A stretch of 64,000 nucleotides of DNA, from assembly GCF_024741815.1 (NCBI RefSeq), contig NZ_CP102951.1:3858001-3922000 (forward strand), given 5' to 3'. The notes beneath the pieces are model-generated. The model worked only from the letters and a program-made list of their open reading frames with translations. It was not told the origin of the DNA and ran no database searches. Shown here piece by piece: positions 38,778-46,590 of this stretch (position 1 is the stretch's first letter; each line of letters begins with the position of its first letter). The stretch is from Pseudomonas sp. LS1212. Lineage in GTDB: Bacteria; Pseudomonadota; Gammaproteobacteria; Pseudomonadales; Pseudomonadaceae. Position numbers and translations under genes: made by a program.

Positions 38778-39812
38778 TCAGGCATCCGACACCTTGACCA
38801 CCACCTTGCCGAAGTTGCGCCCCTCAAGCAGCCCGATAAAAGCATCCGGCGCATTCTCCAGCCCTTCGACCAGATCCTCGCGAAAACGCACCTTGCCGTC
38901 GCGCACCCAGGGCGCCATGGCTGCGTAGAACTCCTGATGGCGATCGCCGTAGTCATCGAAGACGATAAAGCCTTGCATACGGATACGCTTGGTCAACAGC
39001 GTGCGTTGCAACAGTACCAGCCGGTCCGGCCCCTCCGGCAGTGCCGTGGCGTTGTACTGCGCGATCAGGCCGCATAAAGGGATACGCGCCTTGGCATTGA
39101 GCAACGGCAACACGGCATCGAAGACCTCGCCGCCGACGCTCTCGAAGTAGATATCGATGCCCTTGTCACAGGCCTCGGCCAAGTCTTCGGCGAAACTCGG
39201 GCTCTTGTGATCCACGCACGCATGAAAGCCCAGCTCGTCGACGACATAGCGGCATTTTTCAGCGCCGCCGGCAACCCCGACCACCCGCAAGCCCTTGAGC
39301 CTGGCCACTTGCCCGACCACCGAGCCAACCGCACCGGATGCTGCGGCAACGACCAGCGTCTCCCCGGCCTTGGGTTGGCCGATGTCCATCAGCCCCATGT
39401 ACGCCGTCATGCCCGTCATGCCGAGCACACTGAGGGCCAGCGAAGGGCTGGGCAGGCCTGGCGGCAACGGCTTCAACTGCTTGCCATCGGAAATGCAGTG
39501 GCTTTGCCAACCGGTGTTACCGACGACCAGGTCACCCACGCTGTACTTCGCATGACGCGACGCCTCGACCCGACTGACCGCGCCGCCGGTCATGACCTCG
39601 TTGATCTGCACCGGCGCCGCGTACGAGGGCGCATCGCTCATGCGCCCACGCATGTAGGGATCGAGCGACAGGTAAAGCGTACGCAACAAGACCTGGTCGT
39701 CGTCCAGCTCCGGCAACATCACCCGCTCCATGCGGAAGTTTTCCGGAGTCGGCGCCCCCGTGGGGCGGGACACCAGCACGATGCGCTGATTGAGGGTCAA
39801 TTGCTCGCTCAT
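38778..39812 (-). CDS. NADP-dependent medium-chain oxidoreductase (CurA-like)
   Basis: A 344-residue zinc-independent member of the MDR superfamily. The opening NQRIVLVSRPTGAPTPENFR is typical of the NADPH-dependent curcumin/leukotriene B4 reductase group. The nucleotide motif is AASGAVGSVVGQVARLKG and the substrate side shows GMTGMTAYMGL. It reduces the double bond of an enal or enone; the natural substrate is unknown. It starts at 39812 (MSEQLTLNQ); an upstream in-frame start would add 11 unsupported residues. Confidence 0.9.
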   Translation of the reverse strand: MSEQLTLNQRIVLVSRPTGAPTPENFRMERVMLPELDDDQVLLRTLYLSLDPYMRGRMSDAPSYAAPVQINEVMTGGAVSRVEASRHAKYSVGDLVVGNTGWQSHCISDGKQLKPLPPGLPSPSLALSVLGMTGMTAYMGLMDIGQPKAGETLVVAAASGAVGSVVGQVARLKGLRVVGVAGGAEKCRYVVDELGFHACVDHKSPSFAEDLAEACDKGIDIYFESVGGEVFDAVLPLLNAKARIPLCGLIAQYNATALPEGPDRLVLLQRTLLTKRIRMQGFIVFDDYGDRHQEFYAAMAPWVRDGKVRFREDLVEGLENAPDAFIGLLEGRNFGKVVVKVSDA

Positions 39813-39966
39813 CGCTGTCACTCCTTGATCGAAGAATGAATGCAAACTCTACTCCGCCCACAGCCATGCGTCAGCGGGGAGTATTGATCGGGAGAAAAAG
39901 GATGATCGAGTGGCAGGCATATCGCTGCCCTCGACACCCTGGGGCATCGAGTGCAGTTCAACCTGG

Positions 39967-40245
39967 CTATTTAGTGTGCAACCTGGATTTAATGAAGCCG
40001 GCAATGACCGTCAAAATAGCGCCCCCGGCGCCACCGCCGATGATACTGGTCGCGATTGAAGCAATACTCGGCGCAGCTGTTGCGCCATCGCCCGTCATTG
40101 CCACCAGCACTTGCCCGAGAATGATCCCACCTATGCCGCCAAGGATGGAGTCAAGCATCGGCCCCATTCCATGTTTGTCCATACCAGCAACATGGCCACC
40201 GATAGCACCGCTGATCAATTGAACCAAAAGGTTGACGATGTCCAT
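39967..40245 (-). CDS. Small glycine-rich membrane protein, function unknown
   Basis: A 92-residue protein with two glycine-rich hydrophobic stretches: LLVQLISGAIGGHVAG with LDSILGGIGGIILGQVLVAM, and IASIATSIIGGGAGGAILTV with a short basic tail. The pattern resembles the small GlsB/transglycosylase-associated type of membrane protein but I see no clear match. It lies between an oxidoreductase gene and ybaB. AGGGTT before the start could be its ribosome site. Confidence 0.65.
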   Translation of the reverse strand: MDIVNLLVQLISGAIGGHVAGMDKHGMGPMLDSILGGIGGIILGQVLVAMTGDGATAAPSIASIATSIIGGGAGGAILTVIAGFIKSRLHTK

Positions 40246-40380
40246 GGAGTAACCCTCTCTTAGCGTTGATCGATGACAACTCGCACGTAGCTAATTCAAG
40301 AGTGTGCCCACTGCTAACGAAGCGTCTCGATCCGTTAAACGATGGCAAACCGTTCTGGATAATTTAAGTATAGGCAGGGC

Positions 40381-40409
40381 AAAAAAAATGCCAGGCAATA
40401 GCCTGGCAT
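40381..40409 (-). terminator. Rho-independent terminator of dnaX-ybaB
   Basis: Read on the minus strand: 9-bp stem ATGCCAGGC/GCCTGGCAT, 4-base loop, then eight T. It follows the ybaB stop by 20 bases and ends the dnaX-ybaB operon before the two genes that separate it from recR. Confidence 0.93.
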
Positions 40410-40429
40410 CGGTAGCGCTGCATGAACGC

Positions 40430-40756
40430 TTAGAACGGCATCTTGAAGCCTGGCGGCAACTGCATGCCAGCGGTCATGCCGCCCATTTTCTCCTGGCTGT
40501 TCTGCTCGACCTTGCGTACCGCATCGTTGACTGCCGCTGCGATCAAGTCTTCGAGCACTTCCTTGTCTTCCTGCATCAGGCTGTCATCCAGGCTGATGCG
40601 CTTGACGTCGTGACGTCCGGTCATCACCACGCTCACCAGGCCCGCGCCGGACTGGCCGGTCACTTCGGCATTGGCCAGTTCTTCCTGCATCTTGGCCATT
40701 TTTTCCTGCATTTGCTGAGCCTGCTTCATCAGGCCGGCCATGCCACCTTTCATCAT
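40430..40756 (-). CDS. ybaB: YbaB/EbfC nucleoid-associated protein
   Basis: A 108-residue dimeric DNA-binding protein. The Met-rich coiled coil MKQAQQMQEKMAKMQEELAN and the core VVMTGRHDVKRISLDD are family marks. It follows dnaX by 74 bases, the usual arrangement. Confidence 0.94.
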   Translation of the reverse strand: MMKGGMAGLMKQAQQMQEKMAKMQEELANAEVTGQSGAGLVSVVMTGRHDVKRISLDDSLMQEDKEVLEDLIAAAVNDAVRKVEQNSQEKMGGMTAGMQLPPGFKMPF

Positions 40757-40830
40757 GGGGGGTCACCTCAAGGATTGATTTGATTGGCGCTGCGTGGCGC
40801 CTTCAGGCCCACACAGCTTCAGTTATCAGG

Positions 40831-42888
40831 TTATTCGCTTTGGCTGACCAAAACGTCGACAGGTTCAATAGTATCGTCACGAATGATTGCACCGAACTGT
40901 TGCATCATTTGTTGGATGAACGGGTCTGCGTGGATCGACGCCTCGGCCTCGCTCTGGCGGTTGGCGCGCTTGCGAGCGGCTGCCTGAGCCGGGGTTTCCT
41001 GCTCCGGGCGGATCAATTCGATGCTCAGAGTCAGCGTCCGACCGAGATGCTGGTTCAGCGCCTCGTTCAGGCGGCGCTGCTGGGTCGCGTTGAACAGCGC
41101 GCTGTGCGCAGGGTCCAGGTGCAACAGCCAGTGGTCGCCATCGGCCGCGATCAAGGTACAGTTGGCCGCGATACTGCCGGTCATCCCCGAGATCGGTAAT
41201 CTGGGGAACAATTCCAGCCATTCAAGGGCAAGCCCGGTGGCCGGTTGCGAAGCCGGCAACAATTGCGGCTCGGCAGGCGTCGGCGCGGCCGATTCACTGG
41301 CCAGTTCATCGAGAAAGCTGTAGGACGCCGAATCCATGTCTACCGGATCGTAATCGTCATCCAGGGGCGGCTCGTCGTCGCGTTCCATGCCCGCCGGGCT
41401 GTAGCCGATGTCGTCGTCAGGCAGCGGCTGCGGGGTATTCTGCTGCGGTGCGACCGGCACCGCACTGGCCGGCGTCGGCACGGGGGTCAGGTCCGGTTGT
41501 TCGGCCTCGACCTCCAGCACAGGTTCGGCGACGGGCTCAGGCACGACTGCCTTGGGCTCGCTCCAGGGCAAATCGACTTCTTCGGCCACTGGCGCAGCGA
41601 TGGGCTCAGGAACCGCCACGGGTGTCTCCTGCACAACCGCGACCGGCTCTGGCTCTGGCTCTGGCTCTGGCACACTGACCGCCGCCGGTACGGGGGCAAC
41701 CACCGCTGCCACCGGTGCCGCGCTTGCCACTGCCGGGGAGGATTCAGCTGTGGCCTGGCTGATCCCCATCGGCTTTAGCGCCTGCCTCGGCGCGTCCGCG
41801 CTGTCGGCCGGCCGGAAGGCCAGCATCCGCAGCAGGACCATTTCGAAACCGCTGCGCGGGTCCGGTGCCAACGGCAGGTCACGGCGACCGATCAGCCCCA
41901 TCTGGTAATAGAATTGCACATCTTCGGCAGCCAGTGCCTGGGCCAGCGCGAGCACCCGGTCACGGTCGCCATGACCATTGTCGACCGCCTCGGGCAAGGC
42001 CTGGGCAATCGCCACCCGGTGCAGTACGTTGAGCATTTCGGCGAGCACGCCATTCCAGTCCGGCCCCTGCTCGGCCAGCTGACGGACCGCTTCGAGCAGT
42101 CCGCGCGCGTCACCTTCGAGCAGCGCCTGGAGCACGCCATAGACCTGGCCATGGTCGAGGCTGCCGAGCATCGCCCGGACATCGGCAGCCAGCACCTTGC
42201 CTTCACCAAAGGCAATGGCCTGGTCGGTCAGGCTCATGGCATCGCGCATCGAACCGTCGGCGGCGCGCCCGAGCAACCACAGGGCATCGTCCTCGAAGGG
42301 CACGTTTTCCACCCCGAGCACATGGCTCAGGTGTTCGACAACGCGCTCGGGGGTCATGTTCTTCAGGGAGAACTGCAGGCAGCGCGACAGGATGGTCGCC
42401 GGCAGCTTCTGCGGATCGGTGGTCGCCAGGATGAATTTGACGTAGGGCGGCGGCTCTTCCAGCGTCTTGAGCAAGGCATTGAACGAGTGGCTCGAAAGCA
42501 TGTGCACTTCGTCGATCAGGTAGACCTTGAAGCGCCCGCGGCTCGGCGCGTACTGCACGTTATCGAGCAGTTCGCGGGTATCTTCGACCTTGGTCCGGCT
42601 CGCGGCGTCGATCTCGATCAGGTCGACGAAGCGCCCCTCGTCGATTTCCCGGCATACCGAGCAGGTACCGCAAGGCGTCGAGGTGATCCCGGTCTCGCAG
42701 TTCACGCACTTGGCGATGATCCGCGCGATGGTCGTCTTGCCGACCCCGCGAGTACCGGTAAACAGGTAGGCATGGTGCAGGCGCTGGTTGTCCAGCGCGT
42801 TGATCAAGGCCTTGAGCACATGGGTCTGGCCGACCATTTCGCGGAACGAGCGCGGACGCCATTTACGTGCAAGAACCTGATAACTCAT
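40831..42888 (-). CDS. dnaX: DNA polymerase III subunits tau/gamma
   Basis: A 685-residue clamp-loader subunit. The AAA+ part has Walker A GTRGVGKTT, the four-cysteine zinc module (CVNCETG...CGTCSVC), Walker B VYLIDEVHML and the sensor region. A Pro/Glu/Val/Ala-rich linker follows (about 390-560) with a PEPEPEPEP tract (antisense repeat near 41647-41673), then the tau-specific C-terminal domain, which binds the polymerase alpha subunit. I see no A-rich slippery site of the E. coli type in the linker. Start at 42888 (MSYQVLARKWRP). Confidence 0.96.
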   Translation of the reverse strand: MSYQVLARKWRPRSFREMVGQTHVLKALINALDNQRLHHAYLFTGTRGVGKTTIARIIAKCVNCETGITSTPCGTCSVCREIDEGRFVDLIEIDAASRTKVEDTRELLDNVQYAPSRGRFKVYLIDEVHMLSSHSFNALLKTLEEPPPYVKFILATTDPQKLPATILSRCLQFSLKNMTPERVVEHLSHVLGVENVPFEDDALWLLGRAADGSMRDAMSLTDQAIAFGEGKVLAADVRAMLGSLDHGQVYGVLQALLEGDARGLLEAVRQLAEQGPDWNGVLAEMLNVLHRVAIAQALPEAVDNGHGDRDRVLALAQALAAEDVQFYYQMGLIGRRDLPLAPDPRSGFEMVLLRMLAFRPADSADAPRQALKPMGISQATAESSPAVASAAPVAAVVAPVPAAVSVPEPEPEPEPVAVVQETPVAVPEPIAAPVAEEVDLPWSEPKAVVPEPVAEPVLEVEAEQPDLTPVPTPASAVPVAPQQNTPQPLPDDDIGYSPAGMERDDEPPLDDDYDPVDMDSASYSFLDELASESAAPTPAEPQLLPASQPATGLALEWLELFPRLPISGMTGSIAANCTLIAADGDHWLLHLDPAHSALFNATQQRRLNEALNQHLGRTLTLSIELIRPEQETPAQAAARKRANRQSEAEASIHADPFIQQMMQQFGAIIRDDTIEPVDVLVSQSE

Positions 42889-43090
42889 CGAAAACCGTCG
42901 CGATTGAAAAGCCAAAGACCGCTAATCGTAGCGGAGCATGGGCGAAATTGCACCCGATGTCCGCGCCCGGCGCGGTAGATACACCATATACTCCGCCAGC
43001 GCCAATAATCAGTCCACATTCCTCGCCTATTCTGACTGAGATGTATTCTGAACAACGACCGCGGCATTCATTCCCTTCACGGAGAACCCG

Positions 43091-43861
43091 ATGCGTCTAG
43101 CGCTGGGCGCACTAGCGCTGCTGACCGGCAATTGCCTGGCCATCGAACCTGCCCTGCGGTTTTCCATCGCCGAAAGCTGGGCCATGCCGCTGATCCGGGT
43201 CGAGCAGGGGCAACCGGTCGACGGCATCCTCTACGACCTCACGCAGAGCCTGGCCAGACAGGTCAACCGCCCCACCACCTACCTTGTGCTGGCCAAACTG
43301 CGACTGCAAAAGGCGATGGACAACGGCGACATCGACATTCGCTGCTACGTGAGCCAGTCCTGGCTGCCCAACCCTTCCCGCGACTATATCTGGAGCCGGC
43401 CGCTGTTTTATCAACGCGACCTGTTGGTCGCCACCGCCGGCCAGAGCGCACCCACCACCCCCACCCAACTGGCCAGGTAAAGCATCGGGACAGTCCTGGG
43501 TTACACCTACCCCGCCATGCAAGGGCTGTTCGACAGTGGCCGACTGGTGCGCGATGACGCCCGCACCCAAGAGCTGGTCCTGCAAAAGCTCCAGGCCGGC
43601 CGATATCGTTACGCGATCAGTAACCAGCTATCGCTTGACTGGTTCAATCGCCAATTGCCGCCCCAGCAGCAACTGCAAGGCGTGGCTGTCCTCGAGAAAC
43701 ACGCACTGGGCTGCTATGTTCGCAACGATCCGACGCTTCCCGTGCAGCGGATTCTACTGACCTTGCTGAGAATGAAGTTGTCCGGCGAGATCGATCGAAT
43801 CATCGCCCGCCACGATGCATCGAACGCGATGCCCGGGCCAGGCCCGACCGAGCGTCCGTAA
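43091..43861 (+). pseudogene. Periplasmic solute-binding protein, broken by an in-frame stop
   Basis: Reads as one family 3 solute-binding protein of about 255 residues, but a TAA at 43478-43480 cuts it after residue 129. The first part begins MRLALGALALLTGNCLA (signal peptide) and goes on with ALRFSIAESWAMPLIRVEQG. After the stop the same frame continues directly as SIGTVLGYTYPAMQGLFDSG and runs to 43861. There is no shift of frame, so a single base change explains it. A later ATG at 43517 could not give a folded protein. Confidence 0.85.
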
Positions 43862-43949
43862 ACACCCCGCCAGCCCTCCAGACGCTTGCCAGGCCACTAA
43901 GATTAAAGTGTTGCAGGCCTTTTCACGCACACGAACGAGGGCCCCGCTC

Positions 43950-44321
43950 ATGAACATCCACAGGCAAAAAACCGAACATAAATCCTTCTCACAACCGGAT
44001 GAAGTCCGGGAATTCACCCATGGCAAGGCTGAAATCCTGAGAATCGGCGAAGCCGAAGTGGGCCGTTTTACCTTTCAGCCCGGCTGGCGCTGGTCCAATG
44101 ACATCCAGCCCCTGGCCAAAACCCCAAGTTGCGAAGCACCGCACTTTCAATACCACGTCGCAGGTCGACTCGCCATCCGCATGGATGACGGTACCGAGCT
44201 GATTGCCGGCCCGGGCGACATCACCTCACTACCAAAGGGCCATGATGCCTGGGTGGTCGGGGATGAAGCGGTCGTGGTGGTCGATTGGTTCGGCGCAAGC
44301 AACTACGCCAAGAAGGCATGA
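43950..44321 (+). CDS. Cupin domain protein
   Basis: A 123-residue single-domain cupin. Motif 1 is HFQYHVAGRLAIRMDDGTE and motif 2 PGDITSLPKGHDAWVVGDE. The WRWSNDIQPLAKTPSC lead-in is shared by many small stress- or signal-related cupins. No enzymatic role can be named. It is the last chromosomal protein gene before the accessory region. Confidence 0.85.
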   Translation: MNIHRQKTEHKSFSQPDEVREFTHGKAEILRIGEAEVGRFTFQPGWRWSNDIQPLAKTPSCEAPHFQYHVAGRLAIRMDDGTELIAGPGDITSLPKGHDAWVVGDEAVVVVDWFGASNYAKKA

Positions 44322-44397
44322 GAAAAGCCAGGCGTACAAAAACACCGGTCAGGTCTCAGTGAGACACCAGGTCAAAATCGATAGGGGATAAGGATTG

Positions 44398-44419
44398 AAA
44401 AAGCGCCAAGGATTGGCGC
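44398..44419 (-). terminator. Terminator of 4.5S RNA
   Basis: On the minus strand a 7-bp stem GCGCCAA/TTGGCGC with a 3-base loop and five T. It lies just past the 3' end of the 4.5S RNA. Confidence 0.9.
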
Positions 44420-44430
44420 GTGGCGTTAAG

Positions 44431-44528
44431 GTGGCAACCCCACCAGCCACACCCCGGCACACAATGTCACCGCTGCGGCTGCTCCCTTCCAGGCCTGACC
44501 GGGTTCACGGCTGATCGTTTCGAAGGCT
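44431..44528 (-). ncRNA. ffs: 4.5S (SRP) RNA, 5' end uncertain
   Basis: The conserved core of bacterial signal recognition particle RNA reads on the minus strand. GAACCCGGTCAGGCCTGGAA carries the tetraloop GGAA, then GGGAGCAGCCGCAGCGGTGA and GTGTGCCGGGGTGTGGCTGG. It targets membrane proteins with Ffh. The apical hairpin and the pairing of ACGAT with ATTGT are fine. However, the 3' arm GTGCCGGGG finds no good complement upstream of ACGAT, where other SRP RNAs have CTCCCGCAAC; here the sequence is GAGCCTTCGAA. So either the 5' arm is unusual or it has been replaced at 44515-44520 by DNA of the adjoining island. Confidence 0.85.
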
Positions 44529-44620
44529 CTATATCAATGGTTATGGCGTTATTGGGTTATTCCTACCTTCTGTGTTCAAGGTGATCACAGGCAGTCAAAA
44601 AATCGGGGTGTAGCCAGCAC

Positions 44621-44659
44621 TGTCACACTTTGCTGTCACACTTTGGTGTCACACCCATG
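44621..44659 (+). repeat. Three 13-base tandem repeats before an integrase stub
   Basis: TGTCACACTTTG plus one base (C or G) occurs at 44621 and 44634, and TGTCACAC again at 44647, so the spacing is exactly 13. The repeats end just before the ATG of the integrase remnant. They may be binding sites for the integrase or its regulator. Confidence 0.75.
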
Positions 44660-44740
44660 GCCTACCTGATCAAGCGCGGAGTGAAGCAGGTCTGGTTGAC
44701 CGAAGGGTTAGAGTACATTTTTCCGAACAGCCGCATCTGA
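44657..44740 (+). pseudogene. N-terminal stub of a phage-type integrase
   Basis: A 27-residue frame starting MAYLIKRG, an opening I associate with tyrosine integrases of Pseudomonas phages and islands. It continues with unrelated residues (VKQVWLTEGLEYIFP) and stops at 44740. It is likely the scar of an integrase gene lost by deletion, and it marks the left edge of the accessory region beside 4.5S RNA. Confidence 0.5.
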
Positions 44741-44766
44741 ATGGCGAACCTGTGTGTGCAATAGAG

Positions 44767-45468
44767 CTAGAACGCGACCAGCTCGGCGATTTTTGCCGCG
44801 ACCACCGCCATTGAATCTTCTGCAGTGTCCAGGCCGCTTCGGGAGGCGAGCAAGGGACTGACATTGCGGAGAGCTTCATACGTCGTGTTGTGCACGATGG
44901 GAACGAGCTGGTTACCCGCCAGGAGTGCCGAAAGCTCTTTGTCGGCGACGCTCTCTTTGGGGAGGCGGGTCAGCAGCGCAGGGGTCACCAGCACAAGCCC
45001 GATTCGCGAATTTGCTAAGCCCTTGTCGATGGCGCGCATCATCGGAACGCCGAGGCCAAGGTCCTTCTCGCTGAACCAAACTTTGACACCAGCCGCCACG
45101 AGCAACTCGTGCAGCTCTTTGGCTGGCCCCTGCCGGTCGTCCCACGCGTGGCACAGGAAGACGTCACGAAGGTCAGATTGCTCCGCTGCTCGCGTCTCAA
45201 CGGTTTGGCGGATTGGCGTGAGTGACTGCACTTGGGCAGACGTGTACGACACGGACGAACCCGCTCTCGACCAGCGCGGCCTTGAACTGCTGCTGGACCT
45301 GCCACCACCGCCGCCACTGTTGCCATAGCTACCCCCGCTGCTGCCCGACGAGGAGTAGGACGAGCCATAACCGTCATAGCGGTTGCTACTGCGGTAGCGG
45401 CATGCAGGGCAGGCAGCGGCCGCTGCCGCTGAGCTATGTCCGCGTACTGGCGCTGTGCATCTAGCCAT
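44767..45468 (-). CDS. TIR-domain protein with zinc-finger-like N-terminus
   Basis: A 233-residue protein in three parts. Residues 1-28 (MARCTAPVRGHSSAAAAAAC, PACRYRSS) place C4, H11, C20 and C23 as a possible metal site. Residues 29-75 are Ser/Gly/Tyr-rich and flexible. Residues 100-233 form a TIR domain: DVFLCHAWDDRQ, then VWFSEKDLGLGVPMMRAIDK, GLANSRIGLVLVTPALL. Glu134 in SEKD is where bacterial TIR enzymes have the catalytic Glu for splitting NAD+. The gene is preceded by a small gene on the same strand, 14 bases away. TIR effectors of this kind serve in anti-phage defence; a role here is inferred from domain and location in an accessory region. Confidence 0.85.
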   Translation of the reverse strand: MARCTAPVRGHSSAAAAAACPACRYRSSNRYDGYGSSYSSSGSSGGSYGNSGGGGGRSSSSSRPRWSRAGSSVSYTSAQVQSLTPIRQTVETRAAEQSDLRDVFLCHAWDDRQGPAKELHELLVAAGVKVWFSEKDLGLGVPMMRAIDKGLANSRIGLVLVTPALLTRLPKESVADKELSALLAGNQLVPIVHNTTYEALRNVSPLLASRSGLDTAEDSMAVVAAKIAELVAF

Positions 45469-45482
45469 GTTCGAGTCTCCTT

Positions 45483-45731
45483 TCAGCGTTGCTTGTTAGA
45501 TTGAGAGAGGACCGAAGCGGCGAGAGTCTTGGTAGTCTCGCTGTACTTTTCGGACTGCAGCACCTGAGAGGCTTTCGTCTCCATTGCCTTTCCGGTTTCC
45601 TTCGTGGAAGACGTTTGAGAAAGGGCAGATGCAGCGAAGCTTTTTGCAATGGCCGATGCGTTCGGGTTGCGAAGGGTTTCAGAAGCCAGCTTGGCGACTG
45701 TAGACGAGGATTGTTTGGTATTCGTAGTCAT
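45483..45731 (-). CDS. Small internally duplicated protein paired with the TIR gene
   Basis: An 82-residue protein rich in Ser, Ala, Thr and Lys. Residues 14-40 (KLASETLRNPNASAIAKSFA, ASALSQT) and 52-78 (TKASQVLQSEKYSETTKTLA, ASVLSQS) align over 27 positions with 11 identities. It is thus a tandem helical repeat. It has no cysteine, no signal peptide and no membrane helix. It comes first in a two-gene unit with the TIR protein. I do not recognise the family; a partner, inhibitor or trigger-sensing role is a guess from the pairing. Confidence 0.7.
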   Translation of the reverse strand: MTTNTKQSSSTVAKLASETLRNPNASAIAKSFAASALSQTSSTKETGKAMETKASQVLQSEKYSETTKTLAASVLSQSNKQR

Positions 45732-46590
45732 GACTTTTACGTCTCTGTCAAAGAGGGTTGTGTTGTCAGACCCGTGGTAGTACAGCTAAGCGGTTACCGA
45801 TTGACGCTGACGTCATGGTTTGGCTCAATATGCGGTCCCACCTGGGGCTAACGTATTTACAATCGTTGGTTTCAGACGGTGCAGATGGCCACGTTCTGTT
45901 TGGCGACGTAGGTGGTCATCTGCAAGCTTCCTTCTTTCTTTGCCCGTCCTGGGCCTTCCTTAATCTCCTTCACATACTGTTACTGTGTACAACGGCCATC
46001 CACGATGGGGCCGGGCATAACAACTTCGGGACAGATCAGGAATAGGGCTTTTACGTGCCGCTCCTTGGCCGAAGTTAAAGGTTTCGAATCGTCGATCCGA
46101 AAACTGTTGCTGTTGGGGGTGCAGGTTGTACCCGCAATTCCCAAACCCGATTTGCCGCTGATGCAGCTCTAAATCGGTCGCCCTCCGCTGAAGCGGTTTG
46201 GCTGGTGAATTCGTGTTTCATTCAAACGAAAAAAGCGATGGAAAAGGGCTTGAGTATGTCGTTTGACTTGTGCTTGGTTTTTCTTACAAAACCCAACATG
46301 TAGTGTTTTGCCGCGCTTGAGATACAAGATAATGCGGTATCAGGGGTATTGCAAGGTGGGCATCTGTGGATAACTTGTGGGTAAAGCGTGAGTGAAAATA
46401 GTGAAACTCACGTAGGCCGCATCTCAGCTGGACAGGGCCGACATTGCTCTTTTTTTTGCCCGCAAATGAGCTGGCGGCAACTTTTGAAAGGGGGGAACGA
46501 ACGACATCAGAAGACCGACAGAGGGAGTGCCACTCTTGCGACTCCTTCGTGCCATGCCGATACTCGAAAACGCCGAGGACATCAGCCGAC
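45732..46590. other. Long stretch without a convincing gene
   Basis: About 860 bases between the TIR pair and the Tle-like gene. On the minus strand 46168-45980 is open for 63 codons without a start (KPLTSAKERHVKALFLICPE then VVMPGPIVDGRCTQ) and may be a decayed gene end. CTGTGGATAACTTGTGG at about 46364 resembles a DnaA-type box. Otherwise I see nothing. Confidence 0.4.

Noticed and set aside
41640..41680. GGCTCTGGCTCT repeat as a possible microsatellite or frameshift site in dnaX
   Set aside because: It simply encodes the PEPEPEP linker of tau on the other strand; there is no A-rich slippery heptamer or stop codon placed for making gamma.
45758..46172. Open frames of 95 and 86 codons on the plus strand in the gap after the TIR pair
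   Set aside because: No ribosome site, no recognisable domain and poor codon use; treated as non-coding or decayed.
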